From NCBI GenBank assembly GCA_018895765.1, contig JAHINX010000048.1, positions 1 to 23,704 of the forward strand: a stretch of DNA of 23,704 nt, given 5' to 3'. A program made the position numbers and the translations under genes. Within the stretch, counting starts at the first letter, position 1, and the number at the start of each line of letters is the position of its first letter. Below are positions 8,262-14,587 of this stretch, piece by piece. Source of the stretch: Patescibacteria group bacterium. Its GTDB lineage: Bacteria; Patescibacteriota; Patescibacteriia; GCA-002772895. The notes under the pieces were generated by a model. That model had not been told where the DNA came from. It ran no database searches and was given only the letters and a program-made list of their open reading frames with translations.

Positions 8262-8399
8262 ATGCCAAAAAGAACATACCAGCCAAAAAAACGAAAAAGA
8301 GCTAAAACACACGGTTTTAGAAAAAGAATGGCAACAAACTCCGGTAGAAAGGTTTTGAAAAGCCGTAGAGAAAAGGGAAGAAAAAAGCTTACCCCATAA
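8262..8399 (+). CDS. rpmH: 50S ribosomal protein L34
   Basis: Forty-five residues beginning M-P-K-R-T-Y-Q-P-K-K and containing T-H-G-F-R-K-R-M and G-R-K-V-L-K-S-R-R-K/E-K-G-R-K: a full-length, very basic L34, which sits in the large ribosomal subunit. It is divergent from dnaA and first in the classic rpmH-rnpA-yidD order. The leader is about 20 bases with no Shine-Dalgarno sequence. Confidence 0.97.
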   Translation: MPKRTYQPKKRKRAKTHGFRKRMATNSGRKVLKSRREKGRKKLTP

Positions 8400-8454
8400 A
8401 CACCTGACACCTAATACCTAACACCTGACAAAGACGTCAATTGTTAGTTGTTAA

Positions 8455-8811
8455 ATGTTAAGTATACTTTTTGTGCTACCAAAGGAGAATCGTTTAAAAA
8501 AGAATGCCGAGTTTCAGGCGGTTTACAAAAAAGGCGAGTTTTTTGGCACAAAATTTATAAATTTTAAATATAAAAAGAACGGCCTACCTCATACACGGGT
8601 AGGTTTTGTCGTTAGCACCAAAATAAGCAAGAGCGCTGTAAAGAGAAATCACTTAAAACGTATGATACGTGAGGTTTTTCGTCTAAATTTAGACAAAATA
8701 GTGCCAGGATTTGATGTTTCCGTGATAACAAGACCCGGAGTTTTGGACTTGGAACCCGGTGAGATAGAAAAAAGCGTCTTATTTTTCTTGAAAAAAACAA
8801 AATTGCTGTAA
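8455..8811 (+). CDS. rnpA: Ribonuclease P protein component
   Basis: Small basic protein that helps the RNase P RNA cut tRNA precursors. The sequence shows L-P-K-E-N-R-L-K-K, the F-x-x-V-Y-K-x-G region, R-V-G-F-V-V-S-T-K and the RNP-binding signature K-R-N-H-L-K-R-M-I-R-E (about residues 62-72). From ATG 8455 it is 118 residues. GTG at 8473 would give M-L-P-K-E-N-R-L-K-K, the common family start, so the shorter 112-residue form is quite possible; neither start has a Shine-Dalgarno sequence. It lies 55 bases after rpmH and 3 bases before yidD. Confidence 0.94.
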   Translation: MLSILFVLPKENRLKKNAEFQAVYKKGEFFGTKFINFKYKKNGLPHTRVGFVVSTKISKSAVKRNHLKRMIREVFRLNLDKIVPGFDVSVITRPGVLDLEPGEIEKSVLFFLKKTKLL

Positions 8812-8814
8812 TTT

Positions 8815-9090
8815 ATGCGGAAAATTATTGATTTTTTGGTTATAAAAACTCGGCTTTGGGTTATAAAATTAATAAAACTTTACCAAAAAACCCTGTCTTT
8901 TGACCATGGGTTTTTTAAATCTCTATATCCCCATGGTTTTTGCAGGTTCAAACCGTCCTGCTCGGAGTATGCGATAGGCTCTATTGAAAAATTTGGCTTA
9001 ATTAAGGGAGGAATTAAGGCATTATGGCGGGTTATGAGGTGCAATCCCTGGTCAAAGGGAGGCTGGGATCCGCCTGAAGAGGGGAAATGA
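8815..9090 (+). CDS. yidD: Membrane protein insertion efficiency factor YidD
   Basis: Ninety-one residues with the family motifs Y-Q-K-T-L-S, C-R-F-K-P-S-C-S-E-Y-A (about 44-54), the G-x-x-K-G-x-x-x-x-x-W-R-x-x-R-C-N-P-W pattern and G-G-W-D-P-P near the end. The N-terminus is an amphipathic helix. YidD works with the YidC insertase at the membrane. The ATG is 3 bases after the rnpA stop, so translation is probably coupled. The usual next gene yidC is absent here; the noncoding region starts instead. Confidence 0.93.
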   Translation: MRKIIDFLVIKTRLWVIKLIKLYQKTLSFDHGFFKSLYPHGFCRFKPSCSEYAIGSIEKFGLIKGGIKALWRVMRCNPWSKGGWDPPEEGK

Positions 9091-9192
9091 TCAATGAAGA
9101 GGGGAAGTGGGAAATGACCAACCATCAATTGACGTGTCGCTTTGCGACAAATTATTAGAAGAAATGCGCGAAAATGCGTGTTTTTTGTTTAC

Positions 9193-9218
9193 TTTTTTAG
9201 CTAAATTTAGCTAAAAAA
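9193..9218. repeat. 26-bp perfect palindrome after yidD
   Basis: A fully self-complementary sequence (ttttttagctaaa followed by its reverse complement). It ends 12 bases before the -35 box of the noncoding transcript and could be the yidD terminator. A related ttagct/aagctaaaaaac hairpin occurs at 10196-10221. The rest of the 9091-9230 gap contains a mini-hairpin tgtcgc-ttt-gcgaca (9135-9149) and no gene. Confidence 0.55.
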
Positions 9219-9230
9219 CCTGAAAAGCCC

Positions 9231-9259
9231 TTGACAAAACTATTAAAGTGTGCTATACT
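9231..9259 (+). promoter_or_regulatory. Strong promoter of the 1.1-kb noncoding region
   Basis: TTGACA (9231-9236), a 17-bp spacer, TATACT (9254-9259), preceded by tgtgc. The same gtgctatact occurs in the tRNA-cluster promoter at 22891. Predicted start near 9266. Confidence 0.8.
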
Positions 9260-9301
9260 GCTTTTAAGTTCAATAAAAACAATAGTTTTCTTTAGGAGGA
9301 A

Positions 9302-9359
9302 TGAAAAAGCGGTTATAAGGTGCTTTTCCTCCTAAGAGCACCTTATTGCCACTTTTTAA
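9302..9359 (+). promoter_or_regulatory. Leader hairpin with T-run; attenuator-like
   Basis: aaaaag...ctttttaac flank an inner perfect 10-bp stem (ataaggtgct/agcacctta t, 9315-9324 with 9337-9346). The loop contains ttcctcctaag, which is also complementary to ttaggaggaa at 9291-9301, giving two exclusive folds. The arrangement resembles a conditional terminator just after the promoter; no effector is known. Confidence 0.4.
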
Positions 9360-9375
9360 CTGGCGCCCAAGTATG

Positions 9376-9493
9376 GTGCCAAAACGATATAGGAGGAGAA
9401 ACCCCATGCTTGTGGGACAATAGGATCGCAGGGCATAAATAATTTTATTCGTCCTGACAATTCCTATAGATCTCACCTATATCGTTTTGGCAC
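9376..9493 (+). ncRNA. 18-bp perfect helix overlapping a tRNA-like acceptor
   Basis: 9376-9393 pairs perfectly with 9476-9493 (gtgccaaaacgatatagg and its complement). The 3' strand includes ggcac, which is also the 5' acceptor strand of the following tRNA-like element, so helix and cloverleaf exclude each other. The core ccaaaacgatat recurs at 10260-10271 as a third potential partner. Confidence 0.55.
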
Positions 9494-9578
9494 TGCCGAG
9501 AAGGTCCCGGCGCCCTAACCACGGGCCAAAACCTGTTCAAAAGACAGGAAGCTGCAGGTTCGAGTCCTGCTAGTGCCA
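9489..9578 (+). other. tRNA-like element, class II-type layout
   Basis: Ninety bases with acceptor ggcactg/tagtgcc (6 pairs plus G-U), D-like stem ccg/cgg with loop agaaggtcc, an anticodon-like hairpin gccc-taaccac-gggc (7-base loop), a variable-arm-like hairpin cctgt-tcaaaag-acagg, and a canonical T arm gcagg-ttcgagt-cctgc directly before the acceptor strand. Deviations from a working tRNA: no U33, positions 8-9 missing, no encoded CCA. It may be a degenerate or repurposed tRNA-Leu/Ser-like gene or a tRNA mimic within a longer RNA. Confidence 0.5.
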
Positions 9579-9606
9579 CTAAGCAAAGACAAACGGAAAT
9601 TTTTAA

Positions 9607-10098
9607 GGGGAGTTACTGAAGATGAACTTCATACTCCCCGCTTCAACTTCCTGCCCCAGATCGTCATGTGCGTTTTTGGGGCCGGATGAGAGGAAAGTTC
9701 TCCCCCGAGATGAACGGGAGGACGTTCTCCGATAAACGGAGAGAGGGCCATTGCTCGCCTATAATAAAGAGCAACGATTGAAGTAAAGAAAAAGAAAGGA
9801 AATGTGCATAATGCCGCGACCTTAAAGGAAGCGTCCGGAGGTCGTAAGACCAAGTCACGTGCCCGGGCGTGGATAATATACAGCGTGATCGGCGGAGATG
9901 AGCGAAACTTGTATCGGAGAGTTAGGAAAGGCGCCCGTGGCTGAGTACGAAGCGAGGCCAATACAAGTTTCCCCTCAGGTCTTCGAGGCCGTCGTTAGGC
10001 TCGCAACCAAAGCATCCGGTGGTCACACAGCCGAAAATGTGTGAGCCAAGGGGAAGCAGAGCCCCAACGGCGAGCTGGAAAAATATCTCCAGCTCGCC
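9607..10098 (+). ncRNA. GC-rich structured RNA domain
   Basis: Successive helices: ggggagt/actcccc (9607-9613, 9633-9639), gcccca/tggggc (about 9652-9681), ttctccg/cggaga (9725-9743), ttgctc/gagcaa (9751-9774), cgacct/aggtcg (9818-9845), ggtc-gtaa-gacc (9840-9852, a GNRA-capped hairpin), aaacttgtat/atacaagttt (9905-9914, 9961-9970), tcacaca/tgtgtga (about 10023-10044), and an 11-bp end hairpin (10069-10079, 10088-10098). Short frames overlapping it run through these stems on both strands and lack any family resemblance. Confidence 0.55.
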
Positions 10099-10376
10099 AT
10101 CCTTTCTCCACGAATCAGATCAGGGGCTATTAATGGAATATGCTTTTGTGATGAAATTTTCAGATTTTGAGGTAAAATTGCTGAATAAGTTTTGCGGTTT
10201 AGCTACAGGCTAAGCTAAAAAACTTTGAAGCGATTTTAGCCAAAATATGAAGGTTGCAACCAAAACGATATTTCGCTAATAGCCCCCAAATTAAGATATG
10301 GAAGTAATTAATTAAGCCGCGCAAAGTGCGGCAGACAGAAATACTTATTGCAGAATTTGGTTTTTGGAGAAAGGAA

Positions 10377-10400
10377 AAAAAGACGCTTCGGCGTCTTTTT
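10377..10400 (+). terminator. Terminator of the noncoding unit
   Basis: aaaaagacgc-ttcg-gcgtcttttt: a 10-bp stem, UUCG-type loop and T-run. Strong intrinsic terminator. Confidence 0.85.
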
Positions 10401-10416
10401 GGTATAATAAAATTAT

Positions 10417-10548
10417 ATGCCCCGTTAGAGGTGGGATTTATTTCCCCGGCGGCGTATAAAATAAGCAAAAGTTTAATTAGATAAAAGAGGCTTGGTGAGT
10501 AGAAAAATATTTTTTAAAATATTTTTCAGTCCACCTCTAACGGGGCAT
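10417..10548. repeat. 132-bp inverted-repeat element containing the yggU start codon
   Basis: Perfect 18-bp terminal inverted repeats (10417-10434 and 10531-10548, atgccccgttagaggtgg and its complement) enclose a 12-bp palindromic arm pair gaaaaatatttt/aaaatatttttc at 10502-10527. The right repeat ends with the AT of the yggU ATG, so the element reaches the gene exactly at its start. Confidence 0.65.
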
Positions 10549-10765
10549 GTTATTAAATATAAAAGTAATTCCAAATGCAAAGCGTGAGCAAATAAAAAAA
10601 ACCGAAAGCGGTTTGCGGGTTTATGTTAACGCGCCTTCGGAAGATGGTCGGGCAAATAAAGCGGTAATAAAATTATTGGCAAGAGAATTAGATGTTGCAA
10701 AAAATAGAATAGAAATTATAAGTGGCGAAAAATCCCGCGAAAAGCTGATAAAAATAAACAAGTAA
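10547..10765 (+). CDS. yggU: DUF167/YggU family protein
   Basis: Seventy-two residues, the full size of this small family of unknown function. Family landmarks are V-I-P-N-A-K-R near the start, L-R-V-Y-V-N-A-P-S-E-D-G-R-A-N-K-A-V (23-40), L-L-A-R-E-L and I-I-S-G-E-K-S-R-E-K (58-67). Cytosolic, no membrane segment. It stands alone, with an inverted repeat across its start and a bidirectional terminator after its stop. No Shine-Dalgarno sequence. Confidence 0.9.
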   Translation: MLLNIKVIPNAKREQIKKTESGLRVYVNAPSEDGRANKAVIKLLARELDVAKNRIEIISGEKSREKLIKINK

Positions 10766-10795
10766 TCAAAAACCCTGCGATGCAGGGTTTTTGAT
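10766..10795. terminator. Bidirectional terminator between yggU and tig
   Basis: tcaaaaaccctgc-gat-gcagggtttttga: long perfect stem with A-run and T-run on either side, serving both convergent genes. Confidence 0.85.
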
Positions 10796-12094
10796 TTAAT
10801 GGCTATGAGGTGTTTCTTGCCCGTTTTCTTTCTTCAAAATGTCAATTGTTTTTTTGTTTTCTATGCGGGATTTTAAATAATCCGCATATTCTCTTCTGCT
10901 GATTTGTTTCTGCGCGTCGGCGTTATCTTTATATGCGTTCATTAGTTTTTCTACTTCTTCCATAATTTCTTTATCGCTTACTTCAATTTTTTCCGCTTTT
11001 GCTATTTCGCGGATAACCAAAGAAATTTTTATTCTTTTTACCGCTTCCGGAGAAAATTCAAGTTTCAATTCCGCTTCGGTTTTGTTTATAGACTTTAAGT
11101 AATCTTCAAATGAGAGTCCTTGGCGGGTAATATTATTTTTTAACTCATAAATCATCTGATTTGCCTCGCCATTTACAAGAAGTTCCGGGATGTCGGAAAA
11201 TTTGCTGTTAAGAACTATTTTGTTAAGGATGGAAATTTCCCATTTTTCTTCTGTCTTGTGCATTTCTTCATGTTCAAGATTTTTGCGGATTAAAGCCGTT
11301 AGATCCTCGATGCTCTTTTGTCCGAGAGTTTTGGCAAATTCCTCATTCAGCTCGGGCGCTTCTATTTTGTAGACATCTTTTGCCTTTACTTTGAAATGGA
11401 CCTTGGCGCCTGATAAATGTTTTTGATAATGTTCTTCAGGAAAGTTCAAGTCAAATTCTTTTTCATCGCCCTTTTTTAATCCGAGAACCTCTTCATTAAA
11501 ACCCGGAATGTAGTGCGCTTCGGAAAGATATACTGCCATGTCTTTTGCTTGTCCGCCTTCAATTGGCACATTATCTTTTAATATATCCATATCGACAATA
11601 ATTTTATCTTCCTTTTCTGCCGGCCCGTCTTTCAATAGTTCTTTGCTTTGCATTTTTGTTAAACCGTCGAGCGCTTCTTTAACTTTTTCGTCGGTAATTT
11701 TTGTTTCTTCTTTTTTTATTTCCAAGTTTTTGTATTCTCCAAGAGTTGTTTTTGGCAGGAGAGAAACGGTTGCTTTGAAAATGAATGGATTGCTTACTGC
11801 CATTTTTTCCATATCAATATGAGGCTGGCCGACTGTCTCTAGGTTTTTTTCTTTGACTGCAGTTAAAAAGTTTTTCATTATTATTTTTTCTGCGGCCGCT
11901 TCCAAAATAGCGTGTTCGCCAAAACGGGCGCGGACAATATCGTAAGGCGCTTTTCCCGGACGGAAACCCTCTATTTTTGATTTTTGTGAGAGCTCTTCTG
12001 AGGCTCGTTCCAAATATGGTTTTACTTCGTCCCAAGAAAGTTCGATTGTGAGCTCAACTTGAGATTTCTCCAGATTTTTTATATCTACTTTCAT
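10796..12094 (-). CDS. tig: Trigger factor, ribosome-associated chaperone
   Basis: Binds nascent chains at the ribosome exit and has prolyl isomerase activity. With ATG 12094 it is 432 residues, normal for the family. The N-terminal ribosome-binding domain shows the signature G-F-R-P-G-K-A-P (about 44-51); the FKBP-like PPIase domain follows (about 155-240), then the helical C-terminal domain, ending in a His-containing tail P-H-S-H. The longer frame to 12181 adds 29 residues (V-P-P-F-G-K-G-R-T-G-G-I ...) that are the translation of an intergenic palindromic repeat and not part of trigger factor, so I reject that start. It follows hppA on the same strand but after a terminator. Confidence 0.95.
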   Translation of the reverse strand: MKVDIKNLEKSQVELTIELSWDEVKPYLERASEELSQKSKIEGFRPGKAPYDIVRARFGEHAILEAAAEKIIMKNFLTAVKEKNLETVGQPHIDMEKMAVSNPFIFKATVSLLPKTTLGEYKNLEIKKEETKITDEKVKEALDGLTKMQSKELLKDGPAEKEDKIIVDMDILKDNVPIEGGQAKDMAVYLSEAHYIPGFNEEVLGLKKGDEKEFDLNFPEEHYQKHLSGAKVHFKVKAKDVYKIEAPELNEEFAKTLGQKSIEDLTALIRKNLEHEEMHKTEEKWEISILNKIVLNSKFSDIPELLVNGEANQMIYELKNNITRQGLSFEDYLKSINKTEAELKLEFSPEAVKRIKISLVIREIAKAEKIEVSDKEIMEEVEKLMNAYKDNADAQKQISRREYADYLKSRIENKKTIDILKKENGQETPHSH

Positions 12095-12130
12095 AATTTG
12101 AGATATTAATAATTTATAAATCCCTCCTGT

Positions 12131-12151
12131 CCTCCCTTTTCCAAAGGGAGG
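12131..12151. repeat. Palindromic repeat upstream of tig
   Basis: cctcccttt-tcc-aaagggagg, a 9-bp perfect stem inside the longer cctcctgtcctccc...gggagg segment. In frame it reads P-P-F-G-K-G-R-T-G-G-I, a peptide commonly produced when this widespread type of bacterial repeat is mistranslated. Confidence 0.6.
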
Positions 12152-12228
12152 AACTTGCTGTAAAGGCATTTCGCAATTCAAAATAATTATACTCTACGAC
12201 TTTATAGCTTTTTAAGTAATATAGCATA

Positions 12229-12273
12229 AAAATAAAAAACAGTCAAGGCGAGCGCCCCAACTGTTTTTTATTT
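12229..12273 (-). terminator. hppA terminator
   Basis: Stem aaataaaaaacagt / actgttttttattt, with the inner hairpin ggcg-ag-cgcc in its loop and T-runs on both strands. It lies 10 bases after the hppA stop. The 12095-12282 gap otherwise holds only the repeat at 12131. Confidence 0.75.
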
Positions 12274-12282
12274 ATCTAAAAT

Positions 12283-14271
12283 TTATTTTGCTAAGAAAGC
12301 TACTATTAGCAATGCTATAATATTCAAGATTTTTATCATTGGGTTGATTGCCGGGCCTGCGGTATCTTTGTATGGATCGCCGACAGTGTCTCCGGTTACA
12401 GCTGCCTGATGGGCAAAGCTTCCCTTTCCGCCGTATTGTCCGGATTCAATATATTTTTTTGCATTATCCCATGCGCCTCCGCCGGAGGTCATTGAAATGG
12501 CCAAAAATATTCCGGTTACAATTGCGCCGATTAAGAGTCCGCCCAAAGCTACTTCACCTAAAAGGAGCCAAATAAGAATTGGCGCGGCAATAATTATTAG
12601 TACCGGCAAAATCATATTCTTGATTGCCGCTCCGGTAACAATATCAACGCACTTTACATAATCCGGTTTGTTTTGACCTTCCATTATTCCTTTTATTTCT
12701 TTAAACTGCCTGCGGACTTCTTCTACAACGCTTCCGGCTGTTTTGCCGACTGATTCCATTGCCAAAGCGCTAAAAATATACGGCAGGAGCCCTCCGATGA
12801 AAAGCCCGATAATTACTTTTGGATCGTTCAGCGCAAAAACAAAGTCTTTTCCTGATTTTGCTAGTTCTTGTGTGTAAGATGAAAAGAGAACTAGGGCTGC
12901 AAGACCGGCAGAACCGATAGCATATCCCTTGGTCACTGCTTTTGTTGTGTTGCCTACTGCATCAAGAGGATCTGTCACTTTTCTGACTTCATCAGATAGT
13001 TCTGCCATTTCCGCGATTCCGCCAGCGTTATCTGTAATTGGTCCGTAGGCATCTATTGTAACGATAATACCTGTTAGAGAAAGCATACTCATTGCCGCAA
13101 CAGCAATTCCATAAAGCCCACCTAAATAATATGAGCCCCAGATTGCCATGACAATAACAAGTACCGGCCAGACGGTTGATTTCATCCCTACTGCTAGTCC
13201 GGAAATAATGTTTGTTCCATGTCCTGATTCACTTGCTTTTGCAATATCTTTTACCGGCTTAAATTTATCCGACGTGTAATATTCGGTTATAACTACCAAG
13301 GCGGCTGTTACCAAAAGCCCGATAAGGGCGCAAAAATAAAGTTCCAAAAAATTTGCCAAATCGCCAAGGAGATATTTTGTGATTGGATAAAATAGAACAG
13401 CTGCCAAAACTTCGGCGGCAATCAGTCCCTTATATAGCGCCTGCATAATATTACCCTTTTTTCCTAAGCGGATAAATAATGTTGCTACGATTGAAGCGAA
13501 GATTGACGCGCCTCCGATTGCAAGCGGAAATAAAATAGCGTTTTCCGCGCCATTAAAAGCAAGGGAGCCTAAAAGCATCGTTGCAACAGCTGTAACAGCA
13601 TATGTTTCAAAAAGATCGGCTGCCATTCCGGCGCAATCTCCAACATTGTCTCCTACATTGTCGGCAATAACTGCGGGGTTCCGTGGATCGTCTTCAGGGA
13701 TTCCTTTTTCTACCTTTCCAACAAGGTCTGCGCCGACATCAGCGGCTTTTGTAAAGATTCCTCCGCCAAGGCGGGCGAATACGGAGATTAAACTTCCACC
13801 AAAACTAAGTCCAATTAAATAGTCAAGATTTTTTGTAATTGCATAAACGCCGGCTACACCCAAAAGCCCCAAGCCGACAACTAAAAGTCCGGTAACACTT
13901 CCACCTTTTACGGCAACATTAAATGCTTCAGCAAGTCCTTTTTTTGCGGCCTGCGCCGTGCGGACATTAGCGCGTACGGAAATATTCATTCCGATATATC
14001 CTGCGATTCCGGAAAGAATTGCGCCAACGGCAAAGCCCAAAGCAATATCCATTTTTCCAAACGCAATCCACAAAAAGACAAAGATAATCGTTCCGATTAT
14101 GCCAATAGTTTTATATTGGCGGTTTAGATAGGCGTTGGCGCCTTCTTGAATCGCTTTTGCAATCCCCAACATTTTTCCCTCTCCTTGGGGAAGCGATACG
14201 ATTTTAAAAGCCATAAAAATCCCGTATAAAATTGCCAGCACTCCGGCTGTGATAGAGATAGAAAGAATCAT
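12283..14271 (-). CDS. hppA: Membrane-bound proton-translocating pyrophosphatase
   Basis: Couples hydrolysis of pyrophosphate to ion pumping across the membrane. The 662 residues form about 16 transmembrane helices. Substrate-binding motifs: D-V-G-A-D-L-V-G-K (178-186), E-D-D-P-R-N-P (193-199) and D-N-V-G-D-N-V-G-D-C-A-G (204-215), with the C-terminal D-T-V-G-D-P-Y-K-D-T-A-G-P-A. Lys444 and Thr447 (N-T-T-K-A-V-T-K) are the residues that mark the potassium-independent, proton-pumping subgroup. It supplies energy by recycling biosynthetic pyrophosphate, useful in a small, probably fermentative cell. It is monocistronic, with no Shine-Dalgarno sequence before ATG 14271; a catatt box lies five bases upstream. 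Confidence 0.96.
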   Translation of the reverse strand: MILSISITAGVLAILYGIFMAFKIVSLPQGEGKMLGIAKAIQEGANAYLNRQYKTIGIIGTIIFVFLWIAFGKMDIALGFAVGAILSGIAGYIGMNISVRANVRTAQAAKKGLAEAFNVAVKGGSVTGLLVVGLGLLGVAGVYAITKNLDYLIGLSFGGSLISVFARLGGGIFTKAADVGADLVGKVEKGIPEDDPRNPAVIADNVGDNVGDCAGMAADLFETYAVTAVATMLLGSLAFNGAENAILFPLAIGGASIFASIVATLFIRLGKKGNIMQALYKGLIAAEVLAAVLFYPITKYLLGDLANFLELYFCALIGLLVTAALVVITEYYTSDKFKPVKDIAKASESGHGTNIISGLAVGMKSTVWPVLVIVMAIWGSYYLGGLYGIAVAAMSMLSLTGIIVTIDAYGPITDNAGGIAEMAELSDEVRKVTDPLDAVGNTTKAVTKGYAIGSAGLAALVLFSSYTQELAKSGKDFVFALNDPKVIIGLFIGGLLPYIFSALAMESVGKTAGSVVEEVRRQFKEIKGIMEGQNKPDYVKCVDIVTGAAIKNMILPVLIIIAAPILIWLLLGEVALGGLLIGAIVTGIFLAISMTSGGGAWDNAKKYIESGQYGGKGSFAHQAAVTGDTVGDPYKDTAGPAINPMIKILNIIALLIVAFLAK

Positions 14272-14354
14272 ATATGAATATGAGAGTTAATTATTATTTT
14301 TTTTAAACTAAATTATATAATAATATTAATGAAAGGAAATGTCAAGATAAAAAA

Positions 14355-14509
14355 ATTGTTATATTGCCAAATTGTTATATTGTTGTGGCTCCTCTGATGT
14401 TCATCGGAGTCGCTGATTTTATTATGCAGGATTTATTGATGGCGACGTAATAGATGAAATATTAAGTAAGCGAATGAGCGAAGTGAGAAAGTGCCAGCAA
14501 TATAACAAT
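14355..14509. repeat. MITE-like inverted-repeat element
   Basis: attgttatattg occurs at 14355-14366 and 14371-14382 and inverted at 14498-14509. The interior has a hairpin ctctgatg-tt-catcggag (14392-14409) and carries no gene. It fills most of the hppA-M23 gap (14272-14587). Confidence 0.55.
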
Positions 14510-14549
14510 ATAGCACTATAGCAATATACTTTTTTGTTTGATTTTCATC

Positions 14550-14577
14550 TTGTTTTATGCTACTATCATCCTATAAT
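14550..14577 (+). promoter_or_regulatory. Promoter of the LysM/M23 gene
   Basis: TTGTTT (14550-14555), a 16-bp spacer, TATAAT (14572-14577), 10 bases before the ATG at 14588, so the leader would be only about 4 bases. The -35 box is poor. Confidence 0.5.
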
Positions 14578-14587
14578 TATATATAAT

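Larger units (their letters stand above)
9266..10400 (+). ncRNA. Long structured noncoding transcript(s) of unknown family
   Basis: Between a consensus promoter and a strong terminator there are about 1,130 bases without a convincing protein gene, but with many perfect helices: 10 bp (9315-9346), 18 bp (9376-9393 with 9476-9493), a tRNA-like cloverleaf (9489-9578), then GC-rich hairpins through 10098, and a 10-bp long-range pair 10123-10132 with 10277-10286. GC content of 9600-10100 is visibly above its surroundings. It may be one transcript or several processed RNAs. I tested for RNase P RNA, tmRNA, SRP RNA and 6S RNA by eye: gaggaaag at about 9691 and ctgagtacga at 9941 recall RNase P pieces, but the conserved 3' acagaannnggcuua segment is missing. 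Family unknown. Confidence 0.6.

Noticed and set aside
8156..8410. Minus-strand 84-codon frame over rpmH
   Set aside because: Antisense shadow of L34 and its promoter.
9301..9318. Leader peptide M-K-K-R-L after aggagg
   Set aside because: Only one base separates ggagg from the ATG, too close for initiation, and the peptide shows no regulatory codon run.
9489..9578. Ordinary tRNA-Leu, tRNA-Ser or tRNA-Sec gene
   Set aside because: No U33 in a 7-base anticodon loop, no positions 8-9, and the tca in the second hairpin is off register for a UCA anticodon.
9629..9961. Minus-strand frame of 110 codons across the structured RNA region
   Set aside because: It runs antisense through perfect hairpins, has no family resemblance or ribosome site, and overlaps another equally unlikely frame.
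9266..10100. RNase P RNA or tmRNA
   Set aside because: gaggaaag and ctgagtacga recall RNase P, but the conserved 3' acagaannnggcuua and agaugaau segments are missing. For tmRNA there is no ggggn..g acceptor with G3-U70 and no recognisable tag frame. Kept as unknown; a covariance search would decide.
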